This document shows positions 11,932 through 20,986 of a DNA stretch of 53,542 nucleotides, one piece after another. Below the pieces are notes generated by a model. The model saw only the letters and a list, made by a program, of their open reading frames with translations. It was not told where the DNA came from and ran no database searches. Every line of letters begins with the position of its first letter. The stretch's first letter is position 1. The stretch comes from JADHLJ01 sp038118725 (GTDB taxonomy: Bacteria; Pseudomonadota; Alphaproteobacteria; Thalassobaculales; Thalassobaculaceae), in the NCBI GenBank assembly GCA_038118725.1, contig JAYOIK010000027.1, positions 1 to 53,542 on the forward strand, read 5' to 3'. Both the position numbers and the translations under genes were made by a program.

Positions 11932-13701
11932 ATGAATGTTCCGCTGTCAGCCCGGATCTGGTTGCGGTTTCGGCGCGTGGCCAGGGATCAACAGTTAAGA
12001 TTGTCGGCCTTGGCGCTTGTCGTCGGGGTCGTGGCGGCGTTCGGCGCCGTCGCGCTACGCGAGCTTATCGAACTGTTTCAGCAGGGATTTTTCGGCGACC
12101 CGACGGAACGGCTTGCCTCTCTGGTTGCTTCACTACCGGCGTGGAAAGTCGTCCTGATGCCGGCACTGGCGGGCCTCCTGGTCGGCGTTTTCGTCAGATT
12201 CGCCCTGCGCGATCAACGCTCCCACGGCGTGGCGGAGGTTATCGAGGCCAGCGCCATCCATGGCGGACGCATGACCCTGCGCGACGGATTGGTCTCCGCC
12301 ATCGTCAGCGCGGTTTCCATCGGCGGCGGCGCATCGGTCGGGCGCGAAGGGCCGGCGATTCATCTCGGCGGCGCTCTCGCCAGCACCTGCGCCGGGTTCT
12401 TCAAGCTCGACCGCTCCCAGTCCCGGATCATACTCGGCGCCGGAGCCGCGTCGGCGATCGCGGCGTCGTTCAACGCCCCTTTCGCGGGCGTCTTTTTCGC
12501 TCACGAGGTGATCATCGGGCACTACGCGTTGCCCGCCTTCGCGCCGGTCGCGGTGGCGTCGATTACCGGCACCGTCATCGCGAGAATCTATTTCGGCGAT
12601 TTCCCGGCCTTTCATATCGCCGCCCACGAGATTTCCTCGTTCCTTGAGATGCCCGCCTTCGCCTTGCTCGGGGTGGTTTGCGCCTTTGCCGCGATCGCCT
12701 TCATTCACTGTGTGCCGATCGTTCAAGCCGTCCATGTTCGATGCAAGATTCCACGTTGGGCGTCGCCGGCGATCGGCGGCTTGGTGGTGGGCGTCATGGC
12801 GCTTTGGTTTCCCGAGGTTCTGGGGGTGGGATACGAGGCAACCGACCGGGCTCTGAACGGCGAGTATCTGCTGATCACTCTCATCGCGCTGGCGGTCGCG
12901 AAACTGCTGGCCACGGCGATCTCCCTCGGTTCGGGTTTCGGCGGCGGTGTGTTCAGTCCGTCGCTGTTTATCGGCGCGATGGTGGGCGGTGCGTTTGGAA
13001 TCGTCGCGGCGCTACCCTTCCCTGAATTGGCGTCGTCCTTGGGCGCCTATACGATCACCGGGATGGGCGCGACGGCCGCCGCCGTGCTCGGCGCGCCGAT
13101 CTCGACAACCCTGATGATTTTCGAGCTCACCGGCGACTACCAATTGACCATCGCCGTCTTGATCGCCGTCGTCATGGCGACGGTTTTCACCCGGGTTTTC
13201 CATGGCCCCTCCTACTTCCTGCACATGTTGAAACGCCGGGGCCTGGACTTGCGCGGCGGACATGATGTCGGCTCGCTCGTGACCGCGCGCGCCGGCGACC
13301 TGATGCGCGACGACCATCTGGTCATGGACGCCGACGAGACCCTACCGGCCTTGAGGGCCAACCTGCTGAAAGCCCCGCATGGCGAGGTCTTCGTTCAATC
13401 CGACGGCACCTTCTTCGGTCGACTGATGCTCTCCGACATGGGCGACTTGGCCTACGACACGGGCCATGACGATCGGTTAACGGTAGGTGAATTGGTTGAA
13501 ACTCGAGACTTGCACGTCTACCAGGACGATCCCCTCAAGACGGTTGTCGAGTTGTTTTCTTCCACCGAGGACTCGCTCCTCGCGGTGCTCGACAACCCGC
13601 GAGACAGGCGTCTGGTCGGCTGTCTGCACGAGCGTGACGTGATGCGGGCCGAAGGCGCCTATGCCAAGGCCTTGGAGCGGCTTCGCGAGGAAGAACACTA
13701 A
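11932..13701 (+). CDS. ClC-family chloride channel/transporter with C-terminal CBS domains
   Basis: The 589-residue inner-membrane protein has the ClC signature GREGPAIHLG with gating Glu139, and the anion-binding GFGGGVFSPSLF loop. Two CBS domains follow the membrane part (from about residue 445), suggesting regulation by nucleotide or ionic state. The residue aligning with the internal proton glutamate of the E. coli antiporter (Glu203) appears to be Val193, next to Glu192, so chloride/proton coupling may differ or the protein may work as a channel. It is divergent from the GNAT gene and ends about 180 bases before the helicase. Confidence 0.93.
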   Translation: MNVPLSARIWLRFRRVARDQQLRLSALALVVGVVAAFGAVALRELIELFQQGFFGDPTERLASLVASLPAWKVVLMPALAGLLVGVFVRFALRDQRSHGVAEVIEASAIHGGRMTLRDGLVSAIVSAVSIGGGASVGREGPAIHLGGALASTCAGFFKLDRSQSRIILGAGAASAIAASFNAPFAGVFFAHEVIIGHYALPAFAPVAVASITGTVIARIYFGDFPAFHIAAHEISSFLEMPAFALLGVVCAFAAIAFIHCVPIVQAVHVRCKIPRWASPAIGGLVVGVMALWFPEVLGVGYEATDRALNGEYLLITLIALAVAKLLATAISLGSGFGGGVFSPSLFIGAMVGGAFGIVAALPFPELASSLGAYTITGMGATAAAVLGAPISTTLMIFELTGDYQLTIAVLIAVVMATVFTRVFHGPSYFLHMLKRRGLDLRGGHDVGSLVTARAGDLMRDDHLVMDADETLPALRANLLKAPHGEVFVQSDGTFFGRLMLSDMGDLAYDTGHDDRLTVGELVETRDLHVYQDDPLKTVVELFSSTEDSLLAVLDNPRDRRLVGCLHERDVMRAEGAYAKALERLREEEH

Positions 13702-13879
13702 GCCGCTCCCTAGTCGATTCGGCCCCACTACAAGACATAGCGTACCCGAGAGAACCCGGGAAATGTAATAAGGCGATGGGGTTGGCGCGAGGGTTTTGCG
13801 TCGTCTTTCCCAGGCCTATGATGATCGATCACCATCAACCGGCGGGACAAATCCCGCGCGGCCAAGGATCGCGATAAGG

Positions 13880-16198
13880 ATGTCCGAAGCTTCCTCCTTC
13901 CCCGCTCAACCGCCGGCCTCCGCGCCGGGCGCCCCGCCCATCGGGCGGTTTCTGGCCGGGCTGAATCCGGTCCAGCGCCAGGCCGTGGAGGCCCAGGACG
14001 GACCGGTCCTGGTTCTGGCCGGCGCGGGAACCGGCAAGACGCGGGTCCTGACAACCCGCCTCGCCTATCTGTTGGCCAGCGGCGCCGCGAAGCCCTGGAC
14101 CGTTCTGTCGGTCACCTTCACCAACAAGGCGGCGCGCGAGATGCGCGAGCGGGTGGCGGCGATCATCGGGCCGATGGCCGAGCAGATCTGGCTCGGAACC
14201 TTCCACGCCCTTTGCGCCCGCATGCTGCGCCGGCACGCGGAACTGGTCGGCCTGCAATCAAACTTCACGATCCTCGACGCCGATGACCAGGTTCGTCTGC
14301 TCAAGCAACTGCTCCAGGCCGAGGAAATCGACGACAAGAAATGGCCCGCTCGGGTTCTGATGGGCGTTATTCAGCGCTGGAAGGATCGCGGCCTGACACC
14401 AGACAAGGTCTCGCGATCCGACGCCGGAGATCTCGCCAGCGGTAAATTGCGAGAGATCTACGCACAGTATCAGGATCGTCTCCTGGTTCTGAACGCCGCT
14501 GACTTCGGGGATCTGCTGCTGCATTGCCTGACCTTGTTCCAGGAACACCCGGATGTCCTCCAGATCTATCAGGACCGGTTCAGCCACATCCTGGTGGACG
14601 AGTATCAGGACACCAATGTCGCGCAGTATCTCTGGCTGCGGCTGTTGGCCCAGGGTCGGCGCAATATCTGCTGTGTCGGTGACGACGATCAGTCGATCTA
14701 TGGCTGGCGAGGCGCCGAGGTCGGCAACATCCTCAAGTTTGAGCAGGACTTTCCCGGCGCCCAGATTATCCGGCTTGAGCAGAATTATCGCTCGACCTCG
14801 CGGGTGCTCGCCGCCGCGTCCGGCCTGATCAGCCATAACGAGGGACGCCTCGGCAAGACCCTTTGGACGGATGGCGATGACGGCGATCTTCTGATTCTGC
14901 GCGGTGTCTGGGACGGCGAGGAAGAGGCGCGGGTCGTCGGTGAGCAGGTGGAGGCACGACAACGCGCGGGCACACCGCTCAGCCAAATGGCGATCCTGGT
15001 CCGCGCGGGATTTCAGACCCGCGAGTTCGAGGAACGCTTTCTTACCCTCGGGGTCCCCTATCAGGTCGTCGGCGGCGCGCGCTTCTACGAGCGCATGGAG
15101 ATCCGAGACGCCATCGCCTATCTCCGGGTGATCAACCAACCCGACGACGATCTGGCGCTCGAGCGAATCATCAACAAGCCGAAACGCGGGATTGGCGCGG
15201 CGAGTTTACAAGTCGTGCATCACCTGGCGCGGGCGGAGCAGATCTCGTTTTGGACGGCCATATCACGGATCATCGAAACCGACGAGTTGCGCCCCGCCGC
15301 GCGAAAATCCCTGACGAAGGTCATCGAGGATTTCCGGCGTTGGCGAAGCCTCGCGGAGACCGAGGATCACGCCGATCTCGCGGGCATGGTTCTGGACGAG
15401 TCCGGCTATACCGGGATGCTTCAGGCCGACAAGTCACCCGAGGCGCCCGGTCGCCTGGAGAATCTTCGCGAATTGGTAAGCGCCTTGGAGGAGTTCGAAA
15501 GTCTCGGAAGCTTCCTTGAGCATATCAGCCTGGTCATGGAGAACGCCGAGACCAATAACGGCGATCAGGTCAGCATCATGACCCTGCACGCGGCCAAGGG
15601 CTTGGAGTTCGACGTGGTGTTCCTGCCCGGCTGGGAAGAAGGGGTGTTCCCGAACCAACGTTCGCTGGACGAGAACGGCGCGACCGGGCTGGAGGAAGAA
15701 CGCCGGCTGGCTTATGTCGGTATCACCCGGGCACGAAAGTCGGTGGAAATCAGCCATGCCGCGAACCGGCGCATGTACGGCACCTGGCAAAGCGCGATCC
15801 CCTCGCGTTTCGTCGGCGAGTTGCCCGAGGAACACCTGGAAGTCGTCTCCGAGAGCGGCCTCTTCGGCGGACGGGGTCATAATGCCTTTGCCAGCGACAA
15901 TCTCTGGGATGAGCCGGAGGTTCTGCCACCCGGCGGGGGCGGCGGGCGTGGCGGCGGTCGGTACGGCCCCGGCTATCGCCGACGCGGCGGCGCGAGCAAT
16001 GCCCGGGCGCCGATCGTCGATGGCGAGGGCTATCTCGTCGACCGCTCCGGCGTCAGCTCCTTTTCCCCGGGAGATCGGGTGTTCCACCAGAAATTCGGCA
16101 TGGGGACCGTCAGCACAGCCGATGGCGACAAACTCGACATCGCCTTCGACAAGGCCGGCGACAAGAAAGTCATCGCCAGTTTCGTCTCCCGCCCGTAA
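13880..16198 (+). CDS. uvrD: UvrD/PcrA-type ATP-dependent DNA helicase
   Basis: This superfamily 1A 3'-5' helicase of about 772 residues acts in nucleotide-excision and mismatch repair. All motifs are present: Q motif LNPVQRQAVE, Walker A GAGTGKTR, motif II DEYQDTN, motif III DDDQSIYGWRGAE, QNYRS, motif V HAAKGLEFDVVFLPGWEEG and motif VI RRLAYVGITRARK. After a glycine/arginine-rich linker (about residues 690-715) comes a small C-terminal Tudor-like domain (FHQKFGMGTV) that in PcrA contacts RNA polymerase. ATG 13880 with TAAGG upstream is chosen over the frame start at 13796. It begins a run of five same-strand genes. Confidence 0.95.
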   Translation: MSEASSFPAQPPASAPGAPPIGRFLAGLNPVQRQAVEAQDGPVLVLAGAGTGKTRVLTTRLAYLLASGAAKPWTVLSVTFTNKAAREMRERVAAIIGPMAEQIWLGTFHALCARMLRRHAELVGLQSNFTILDADDQVRLLKQLLQAEEIDDKKWPARVLMGVIQRWKDRGLTPDKVSRSDAGDLASGKLREIYAQYQDRLLVLNAADFGDLLLHCLTLFQEHPDVLQIYQDRFSHILVDEYQDTNVAQYLWLRLLAQGRRNICCVGDDDQSIYGWRGAEVGNILKFEQDFPGAQIIRLEQNYRSTSRVLAAASGLISHNEGRLGKTLWTDGDDGDLLILRGVWDGEEEARVVGEQVEARQRAGTPLSQMAILVRAGFQTREFEERFLTLGVPYQVVGGARFYERMEIRDAIAYLRVINQPDDDLALERIINKPKRGIGAASLQVVHHLARAEQISFWTAISRIIETDELRPAARKSLTKVIEDFRRWRSLAETEDHADLAGMVLDESGYTGMLQADKSPEAPGRLENLRELVSALEEFESLGSFLEHISLVMENAETNNGDQVSIMTLHAAKGLEFDVVFLPGWEEGVFPNQRSLDENGATGLEEERRLAYVGITRARKSVEISHAANRRMYGTWQSAIPSRFVGELPEEHLEVVSESGLFGGRGHNAFASDNLWDEPEVLPPGGGGGRGGGRYGPGYRRRGGASNARAPIVDGEGYLVDRSGVSSFSPGDRVFHQKFGMGTVSTADGDKLDIAFDKAGDKKVIASFVSRP

Positions 16199-16232
16199 TC
16201 CCGCCCGCTTGTAACCAAGGACTATCACACGC

Positions 16233-17117
16233 ATGACCCAACCTTGGCAGATCTCCATGGAGGTCCCGGCGGCGCACGCCTTCGACTTCGGTGAAGCGCT
16301 CGAGCCCCTGGTCGACAGTTGTTCCACCTTCGAAATCGAAGGAACGGACCAATGGGCGGTGACCGGGATCAGCCAACATTTTCCCGATCACGCGAGCTTG
16401 ATACGCGCCGTCAAGGACGCGGCGGGCGCGGCTGGAATCGACGCCCCGGACGTTGAAATTCAACAACTTCCAGATGTCGATTGGCTGGCGCGCAACCGGG
16501 AGTCCTTCCCCGCGCTCCACTATGGCCGGTTTCTCATTCACGGCTCGCACCAACCCCCCAAACACCCTACCAGCGCGCTTGCCATCGAAGTGGATGCCGG
16601 ACGCGCCTTCGGCTCGGGCACCCATGGAAGCACCGAAGGTTGCCTACGGTCCCTCGAATGGATCAGCCGCTCGAAACGCCCGCGCCAAATGCTGGACCTC
16701 GGATGCGGCTCGGGCATTCTCGCCATGGCGGCGGCGCGGCTTTGGCGGCGGCTTGCGATCCTGGCCGTGGATATCGACATCCACGCGGTCACCACCACGC
16801 GGGAGAATATCAAACGCAACCGGGTCGCCCGGCAAATCCGCGCGGCCCGCGCCGACGGTTATCCGCGAGGCAATAACGGCTTCATTGGACGCTGTGAGCT
16901 GATAACCGCGAATATCCTCGCCCCGCCGCTGATCGCCATGGCCACAGACGCGCGCCGCTGGCTGCGTCCGGGCGGCGTGATCATCCTGAGCGGCCTCCTC
17001 AACCATCAGGCACAAGAGGTCTTCGCCGCCTATCGCGGCCGAGGCTTCATTATGGTCAAACGCACGCGGGTACAGGGTTGGACCACGCTAGTGCTGCGAA
17101 AGCCCGGACCGCGCTGA
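16233..17117 (+). CDS. prmA: Ribosomal protein L11 methyltransferase PrmA
   Basis: This cytoplasmic SAM-dependent enzyme trimethylates ribosomal protein L11. The 294-residue protein has an N-terminal substrate-recognition domain and a Rossmann methyltransferase domain. Diagnostic motifs are RAFGSGTHGSTEGCL, the SAM-binding LDLGCGSGILAMAA, DIDIHAV and NILAPPLI (the NPPY-like motif IV). Translation starts at ATG 16233 with AAGGA upstream. It is 34 bases after the helicase gene and probably cotranscribed with it. Confidence 0.94.
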   Translation: MTQPWQISMEVPAAHAFDFGEALEPLVDSCSTFEIEGTDQWAVTGISQHFPDHASLIRAVKDAAGAAGIDAPDVEIQQLPDVDWLARNRESFPALHYGRFLIHGSHQPPKHPTSALAIEVDAGRAFGSGTHGSTEGCLRSLEWISRSKRPRQMLDLGCGSGILAMAAARLWRRLAILAVDIDIHAVTTTRENIKRNRVARQIRAARADGYPRGNNGFIGRCELITANILAPPLIAMATDARRWLRPGGVIILSGLLNHQAQEVFAAYRGRGFIMVKRTRVQGWTTLVLRKPGPR

Positions 17118-17216
17118 TTGTCGGAGCCGTATCCGTTCCGCGTCGAAATGTCGCGAAGCCGCCCGCTCACCGGCGTGTGACTGGCCCGCGATCGAATCTG
17201 TCACCATCATTGAGCT

Positions 17217-17990
17217 ATGACGAAACGCGCACGACTTTCATTCGCGGGAATAACGCTTGCGATCGCGGCGGTGGCCTCGCTGATCTATGTCCAGGACATG
17301 GACACCGCCAACGCGAATTCCGGCATCCATAACGGCCATCCGGTCGTGGTGGAGTTGTTTACCAGCCAGGGCTGCTATTCCTGCCCGCCGGCCGACAAAT
17401 ATGTCGGGGTCCTGAAGCAGCGCGAGAATGTCATCGCGCTCGCCTACCACGTGGACTATTGGGATTATATCGGCTGGAAGGATCCCTTCGCGACGCCCGT
17501 GAACACTCAGCGCCAGCGTGGCTACAGCAAGGCGATGGGGCTCTGGTCCATCTATACGCCTCAGATGGTGATTGACGGCCGACTAGAAGGCGTTGGCTCA
17601 AGGACCCGCGATATCTCCAGCAAGATCGGTCGTGTCGGCGCCATGAGCCTGGCGGACCGGGTATCGATCCCGATCAACCTTGACGCCAAGTCCGACACGC
17701 TCTCGGTTCGGGTCGAGGGCGGCGCCGCCCCCGAGAATGGTGACATCTGGCTCATCACCTATGACGAGGAAAAGACGACCTCGATCCCACGCGGCGAGAA
17801 CGCCGGCAAAACCCTGACCGAATACAACATCGTCCGTGGTGTTTGGCGATTGGGTGCGTGGGATGGACAGCCGTTTTCAACCACGGTTCGCGTCAAGGAT
17901 CTCGAGGTCCAGGCGGACAAGGCCGTGATCCTCCTCCAAGAACGAGGCCAGGGCCCGATTTACGGCGCCGCGTTGGCAAGCCTCCGATAG
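17217..17990 (+). CDS. DUF1223 secreted thioredoxin-like protein
   Basis: The 257-residue protein begins with a hydrophobic signal or anchor segment (about residues 8-25), so it is probably periplasmic. A thioredoxin-like N-terminal core carries the redox-type motif SQGCYSCPPAD with CxxC spacing, characteristic of the DUF1223 family. The function of the family is not established. The conserved YHVDYWDYIGWKDPF and YTPQMVIDGR segments support the assignment. It follows prmA by about 100 bases and precedes map on the same strand. Confidence 0.88.
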   Translation: MTKRARLSFAGITLAIAAVASLIYVQDMDTANANSGIHNGHPVVVELFTSQGCYSCPPADKYVGVLKQRENVIALAYHVDYWDYIGWKDPFATPVNTQRQRGYSKAMGLWSIYTPQMVIDGRLEGVGSRTRDISSKIGRVGAMSLADRVSIPINLDAKSDTLSVRVEGGAAPENGDIWLITYDEEKTTSIPRGENAGKTLTEYNIVRGVWRLGAWDGQPFSTTVRVKDLEVQADKAVILLQERGQGPIYGAALASLR

Positions 17991-18128
17991 CTCTTCCGCG
18001 CGCCACCTCCTCGGCCATGCTTGACCTGCCGCCGTCGCTATCGCAATTATGGCCGCCACGTATGACCGCCACGGGCCGCGCGGACATCCCCGCGCGCCGG
18101 CGGCAAATAATCACCGCGAGACCGAGCC

Positions 18129-18929
18129 TTGTCAGAGAACGACCCCAGAACGATCCAGATTCATCCCGAGGAAGATTACGAGGGAATGCGCAAGGCCGGC
18201 CGTCTTGCGGCGGAAACGCTGGACTATATCACGCCTTTCGTGAAGCCCGGGGTGACGACCGAGGAACTCGATACGCTTTGCCATCGCTTCATTCTCGATC
18301 ACAAGGCGATTCCGGCGCCGCTGAACTACAAGGGATTTCCCAAGTCGATCTGCACCTCGATCAACCACGTCGTCTGTCACGGCATCCCAGGCCCGCGCAA
18401 GCTGGTCGAGGGCGATATACTGAATATCGACATCACGGTGATCCTCGAGGGCTGGTACGGTGATACCAGCCGGATGTTCGGAGTCGGCAAGGTCCCGGTC
18501 AAGGCGGCGCGGCTGATGGATATCACCCATGAATGCCTGATGCGCGGGATCGAGGTTGTGAAGCCGGGCGCGACCTTGGGCGACATCGGCCACGCGATTC
18601 AAAGTTATGCCGAGAGCGAACGCTGTTCGGTGGTTCGAGACTTTTGCGGCCATGGCCTGGGCCGGGTGTTCCATACCGCGCCGAGCGTTCTCCACTACGG
18701 CACGCCGGGAAGCGGCACCGAACTTCGAAAAGGTATGTTCTTCACCATTGAGCCGATGATCAATACCGGGAAATACGCGGTGAAGATCCTGCCCGATGGC
18801 TGGACCGCCGTAACCCGCGACCGTTCGCTCTCCGCGCAGTTCGAACATTCAATCGCGGTGACGGAAACCGGGTACGAGATTTTCACCCATTCACCGATGG
18901 GTCTTGAGAAACCACCATACGAGATCTGA
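18129..18929 (+). CDS. map: Methionine aminopeptidase type I
   Basis: This metal-dependent enzyme removes the initiator methionine from nascent proteins. The 266-residue type I protein shows the dinuclear metal ligands: Asp in NIDITVILEGWYGD and GDTSRMF, His in CGHGLGRVFH, Glu in FTIEPM and Glu in QFEHS. The frame begins with TTG 18129, whose N terminus (MSENDPRTIQIHPEEDYEGMRKAGRLA) matches the family. The gene overlaps no neighbour; radC starts 55 bases after its stop on the same strand, an arrangement common in alphaproteobacteria. Confidence 0.95.
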   Translation: MSENDPRTIQIHPEEDYEGMRKAGRLAAETLDYITPFVKPGVTTEELDTLCHRFILDHKAIPAPLNYKGFPKSICTSINHVVCHGIPGPRKLVEGDILNIDITVILEGWYGDTSRMFGVGKVPVKAARLMDITHECLMRGIEVVKPGATLGDIGHAIQSYAESERCSVVRDFCGHGLGRVFHTAPSVLHYGTPGSGTELRKGMFFTIEPMINTGKYAVKILPDGWTAVTRDRSLSAQFEHSIAVTETGYEIFTHSPMGLEKPPYEI

Positions 18930-18984
18930 AAAACCCCTCTCCACCTTCCATAACCCTCTTGAAGGGTGGTCATGGGAGGAGCAG

Positions 18985-19683
18985 GTGCGAGGTAACGCGA
19001 AAACGACCAACGACGATGGCGCTCTCGGCCATCGCCAGCGTCTTCGGCGCAGATTCCTGACCGGCGGCGCTAACGCCGTCGCTGACTACGAATTGTTGGA
19101 ACTCGTGCTGTTCCTCGCCCAGGGACGCGGCGATGTTAAGCCGTTGGCCAAGGATCTGATCCGTCGTTTTGGGGGCTTCGCCGAGGCGATCAGCGCGCCG
19201 GACGCCGATCTGCTCCAGGTCCCCGGCGTCGGAGAAGCCGCCCTCGCCTCGCTCAAGACCGTACGGGAAGCGGCGCTGCGGTTGATGGCCGAGCCGCTGA
19301 TGAAGAAACCGGTCCTCAGAACCTGGGATCAACTCATCTCCTATTGTCGGGCCAGCATGGGATTCGAAAAGGTCGAGGAGTTTCGAGTCCTCTATCTCGA
19401 TCGCAAGAACCTGCTGGTGGGCGAGGAGATGCACCAACGCGGCACCGTGGATCACACGCCGGTCTATCCTCGCGAGGTCGTGCGAAAGGCACTTGAGCAC
19501 GGCGCCTCGGCGCTGATCATGGTGCACAACCATCCGAGCGGCGACACCACGCCGTCGAACGCCGATATAGAAATGACCAAGGAAGTGGCCAAGGCGGCGG
19601 CCACATTGGACATCATCCTGCACGATCATGTCATCGTCGGACGGTCCGGCCATACGAGTTTCAAGGCGACGGGACTGCTTTGA
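18985..19683 (+). CDS. radC: RadC-family JAB-domain protein
   Basis: The 232-residue protein has an N-terminal helix-hairpin-helix (LQVPGVGEAALASLK) and a C-terminal JAB1/MPN-type metalloprotease-like domain with the EHGASALIMVHNHPSGDTTPSNAD motif (HxH...D zinc site). RadC function remains unsettled despite its historical link to DNA repair. GTG 18985 is chosen because GGGAGGAG lies immediately upstream. The frame extends back to 18904 inside map but without family-like sequence. Confidence 0.92.
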   Translation: MRGNAKTTNDDGALGHRQRLRRRFLTGGANAVADYELLELVLFLAQGRGDVKPLAKDLIRRFGGFAEAISAPDADLLQVPGVGEAALASLKTVREAALRLMAEPLMKKPVLRTWDQLISYCRASMGFEKVEEFRVLYLDRKNLLVGEEMHQRGTVDHTPVYPREVVRKALEHGASALIMVHNHPSGDTTPSNADIEMTKEVAKAAATLDIILHDHVIVGRSGHTSFKATGLL

Positions 19684-19831
19684 TCACTCCCGTGGCTTCG
19701 CGCCCCCGCGACACGGTGACTATTGGAAGCAATCGACAAGAGGTTTACTCTAGGGGCGAGTGGAAGATCGGGTAACGTGGCTTCATCATTCTCGCGCCAC
19801 CGATCAGCCGATCGAACTGGGAGAGAACGTC

Positions 19832-20983
19832 GTGAACGCGAATACTGGTCAGAACCAAAGCGCCGGCCACACGGAACCGCTTCGCGCCAGGATCAACGAT
19901 TTGTTTTTCGAACTCTGGTCGTTCGGCAGCAATGCCCTGGTCTCCTGGAGCGCCAATCGGCACAGCATCGAGATCCTGTCGATCCCCAAGGTTCGGTTGT
20001 TCACCCTGAAGGAAACCCATGACCGGGTGTTCTCCGGGCCGCGTCGCCTGGACGCGAATCAAATGCGCGAGGTCGCCAAATCCCTGGAAGTCCAGCCGGT
20101 GGAAATCAGGCTCGATTTCGCGATCGGTGACGAGAAGACCGGCCTTGGTCACGACGACGTGGAAAAGATTTTCCTAAACTATTCGACCATCAAAACGGCG
20201 CACCGGGCGGTCGCTCTATTGGATATCGTCGGATTCTCCAAGCATACGCCGGAGGCCCAGGCCAGCCAGCTCTCCACCTTGGAGTTCGCCCTGAATATCG
20301 CCGAGGAGAGCTGCCGACAAAAGCTGCTTCCGATTGATATGAAGCGATCCACCACCGGAGACGGCTTCTATATCTGGAACAGTCAAACCGGGCCAGACGC
20401 CGATATTGCCCTGTTCGTGTTGCTGGCGATGTTCGTGACCTATTACAACGCCTTGAAGCGCGTCATTCGGGAAAAGGACGCGACACCGGAATTGCGCGCC
20501 GCGGCCACGATCGGAAGCCACTACACCTTCTACAACCCCAGGCGCAAATCCTTCGATAGCGAGGAATACATCGTCGGAGATGTCACCATCTCGGCGGCTC
20601 GAATCATCAACAAGACCAAGCCGAACCAGATCGTGGTCGGCGCTTTCTCTCGTCCCGGTCACGACGGCAAGCTGGTGTACTCGCCGGAACACATTGTCGC
20701 GCTGGCCGGACGGGAGATGGAGAAGTTTCAAAAGATGCCGCTTTTCGGCAATCCCGTGGATCGCTTTGCCTTTTATCTAACCGGACCGAAGCGCGAAGAC
20801 GGGAAATACGCCAATCAACGGATGCGTATTATCGACAAGCACGGGTTTGAGCACATCTGCTACAATGCCAAAATCAATGTGTTCGTGGACGGCGCCGCCC
20901 CGTACTACGCCGGTCTGAGACACATCGATCTCGCGGGCGGCAGACCGCAAGTGCCGAAAGGCAAGGTCGCGTCGTCTTATTGA
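19832..20983 (+). CDS. Class III nucleotide cyclase-like protein
   Basis: From GTG 19832 (GGGAGAG upstream) the product is 383 residues; the frame also opens at GTG 19760. The central domain resembles class III adenylate/guanylate cyclases: the first metal Asp lies in AVALLDIVGFSKHT, the second in STTGDGFYIWN, and the Arg of the transition-state motif in GDVTISAARIINK. In that last motif the usual Asn appears replaced by Ile or Thr, so catalysis is uncertain. There are no transmembrane segments. About 110 N-terminal residues match nothing I recognise. It converges with the pentapeptide-repeat gene with a three-base gap. Confidence 0.72.
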   Translation: MNANTGQNQSAGHTEPLRARINDLFFELWSFGSNALVSWSANRHSIEILSIPKVRLFTLKETHDRVFSGPRRLDANQMREVAKSLEVQPVEIRLDFAIGDEKTGLGHDDVEKIFLNYSTIKTAHRAVALLDIVGFSKHTPEAQASQLSTLEFALNIAEESCRQKLLPIDMKRSTTGDGFYIWNSQTGPDADIALFVLLAMFVTYYNALKRVIREKDATPELRAAATIGSHYTFYNPRRKSFDSEEYIVGDVTISAARIINKTKPNQIVVGAFSRPGHDGKLVYSPEHIVALAGREMEKFQKMPLFGNPVDRFAFYLTGPKREDGKYANQRMRIIDKHGFEHICYNAKINVFVDGAAPYYAGLRHIDLAGGRPQVPKGKVASSY

Positions 20984-20986
20984 GGA

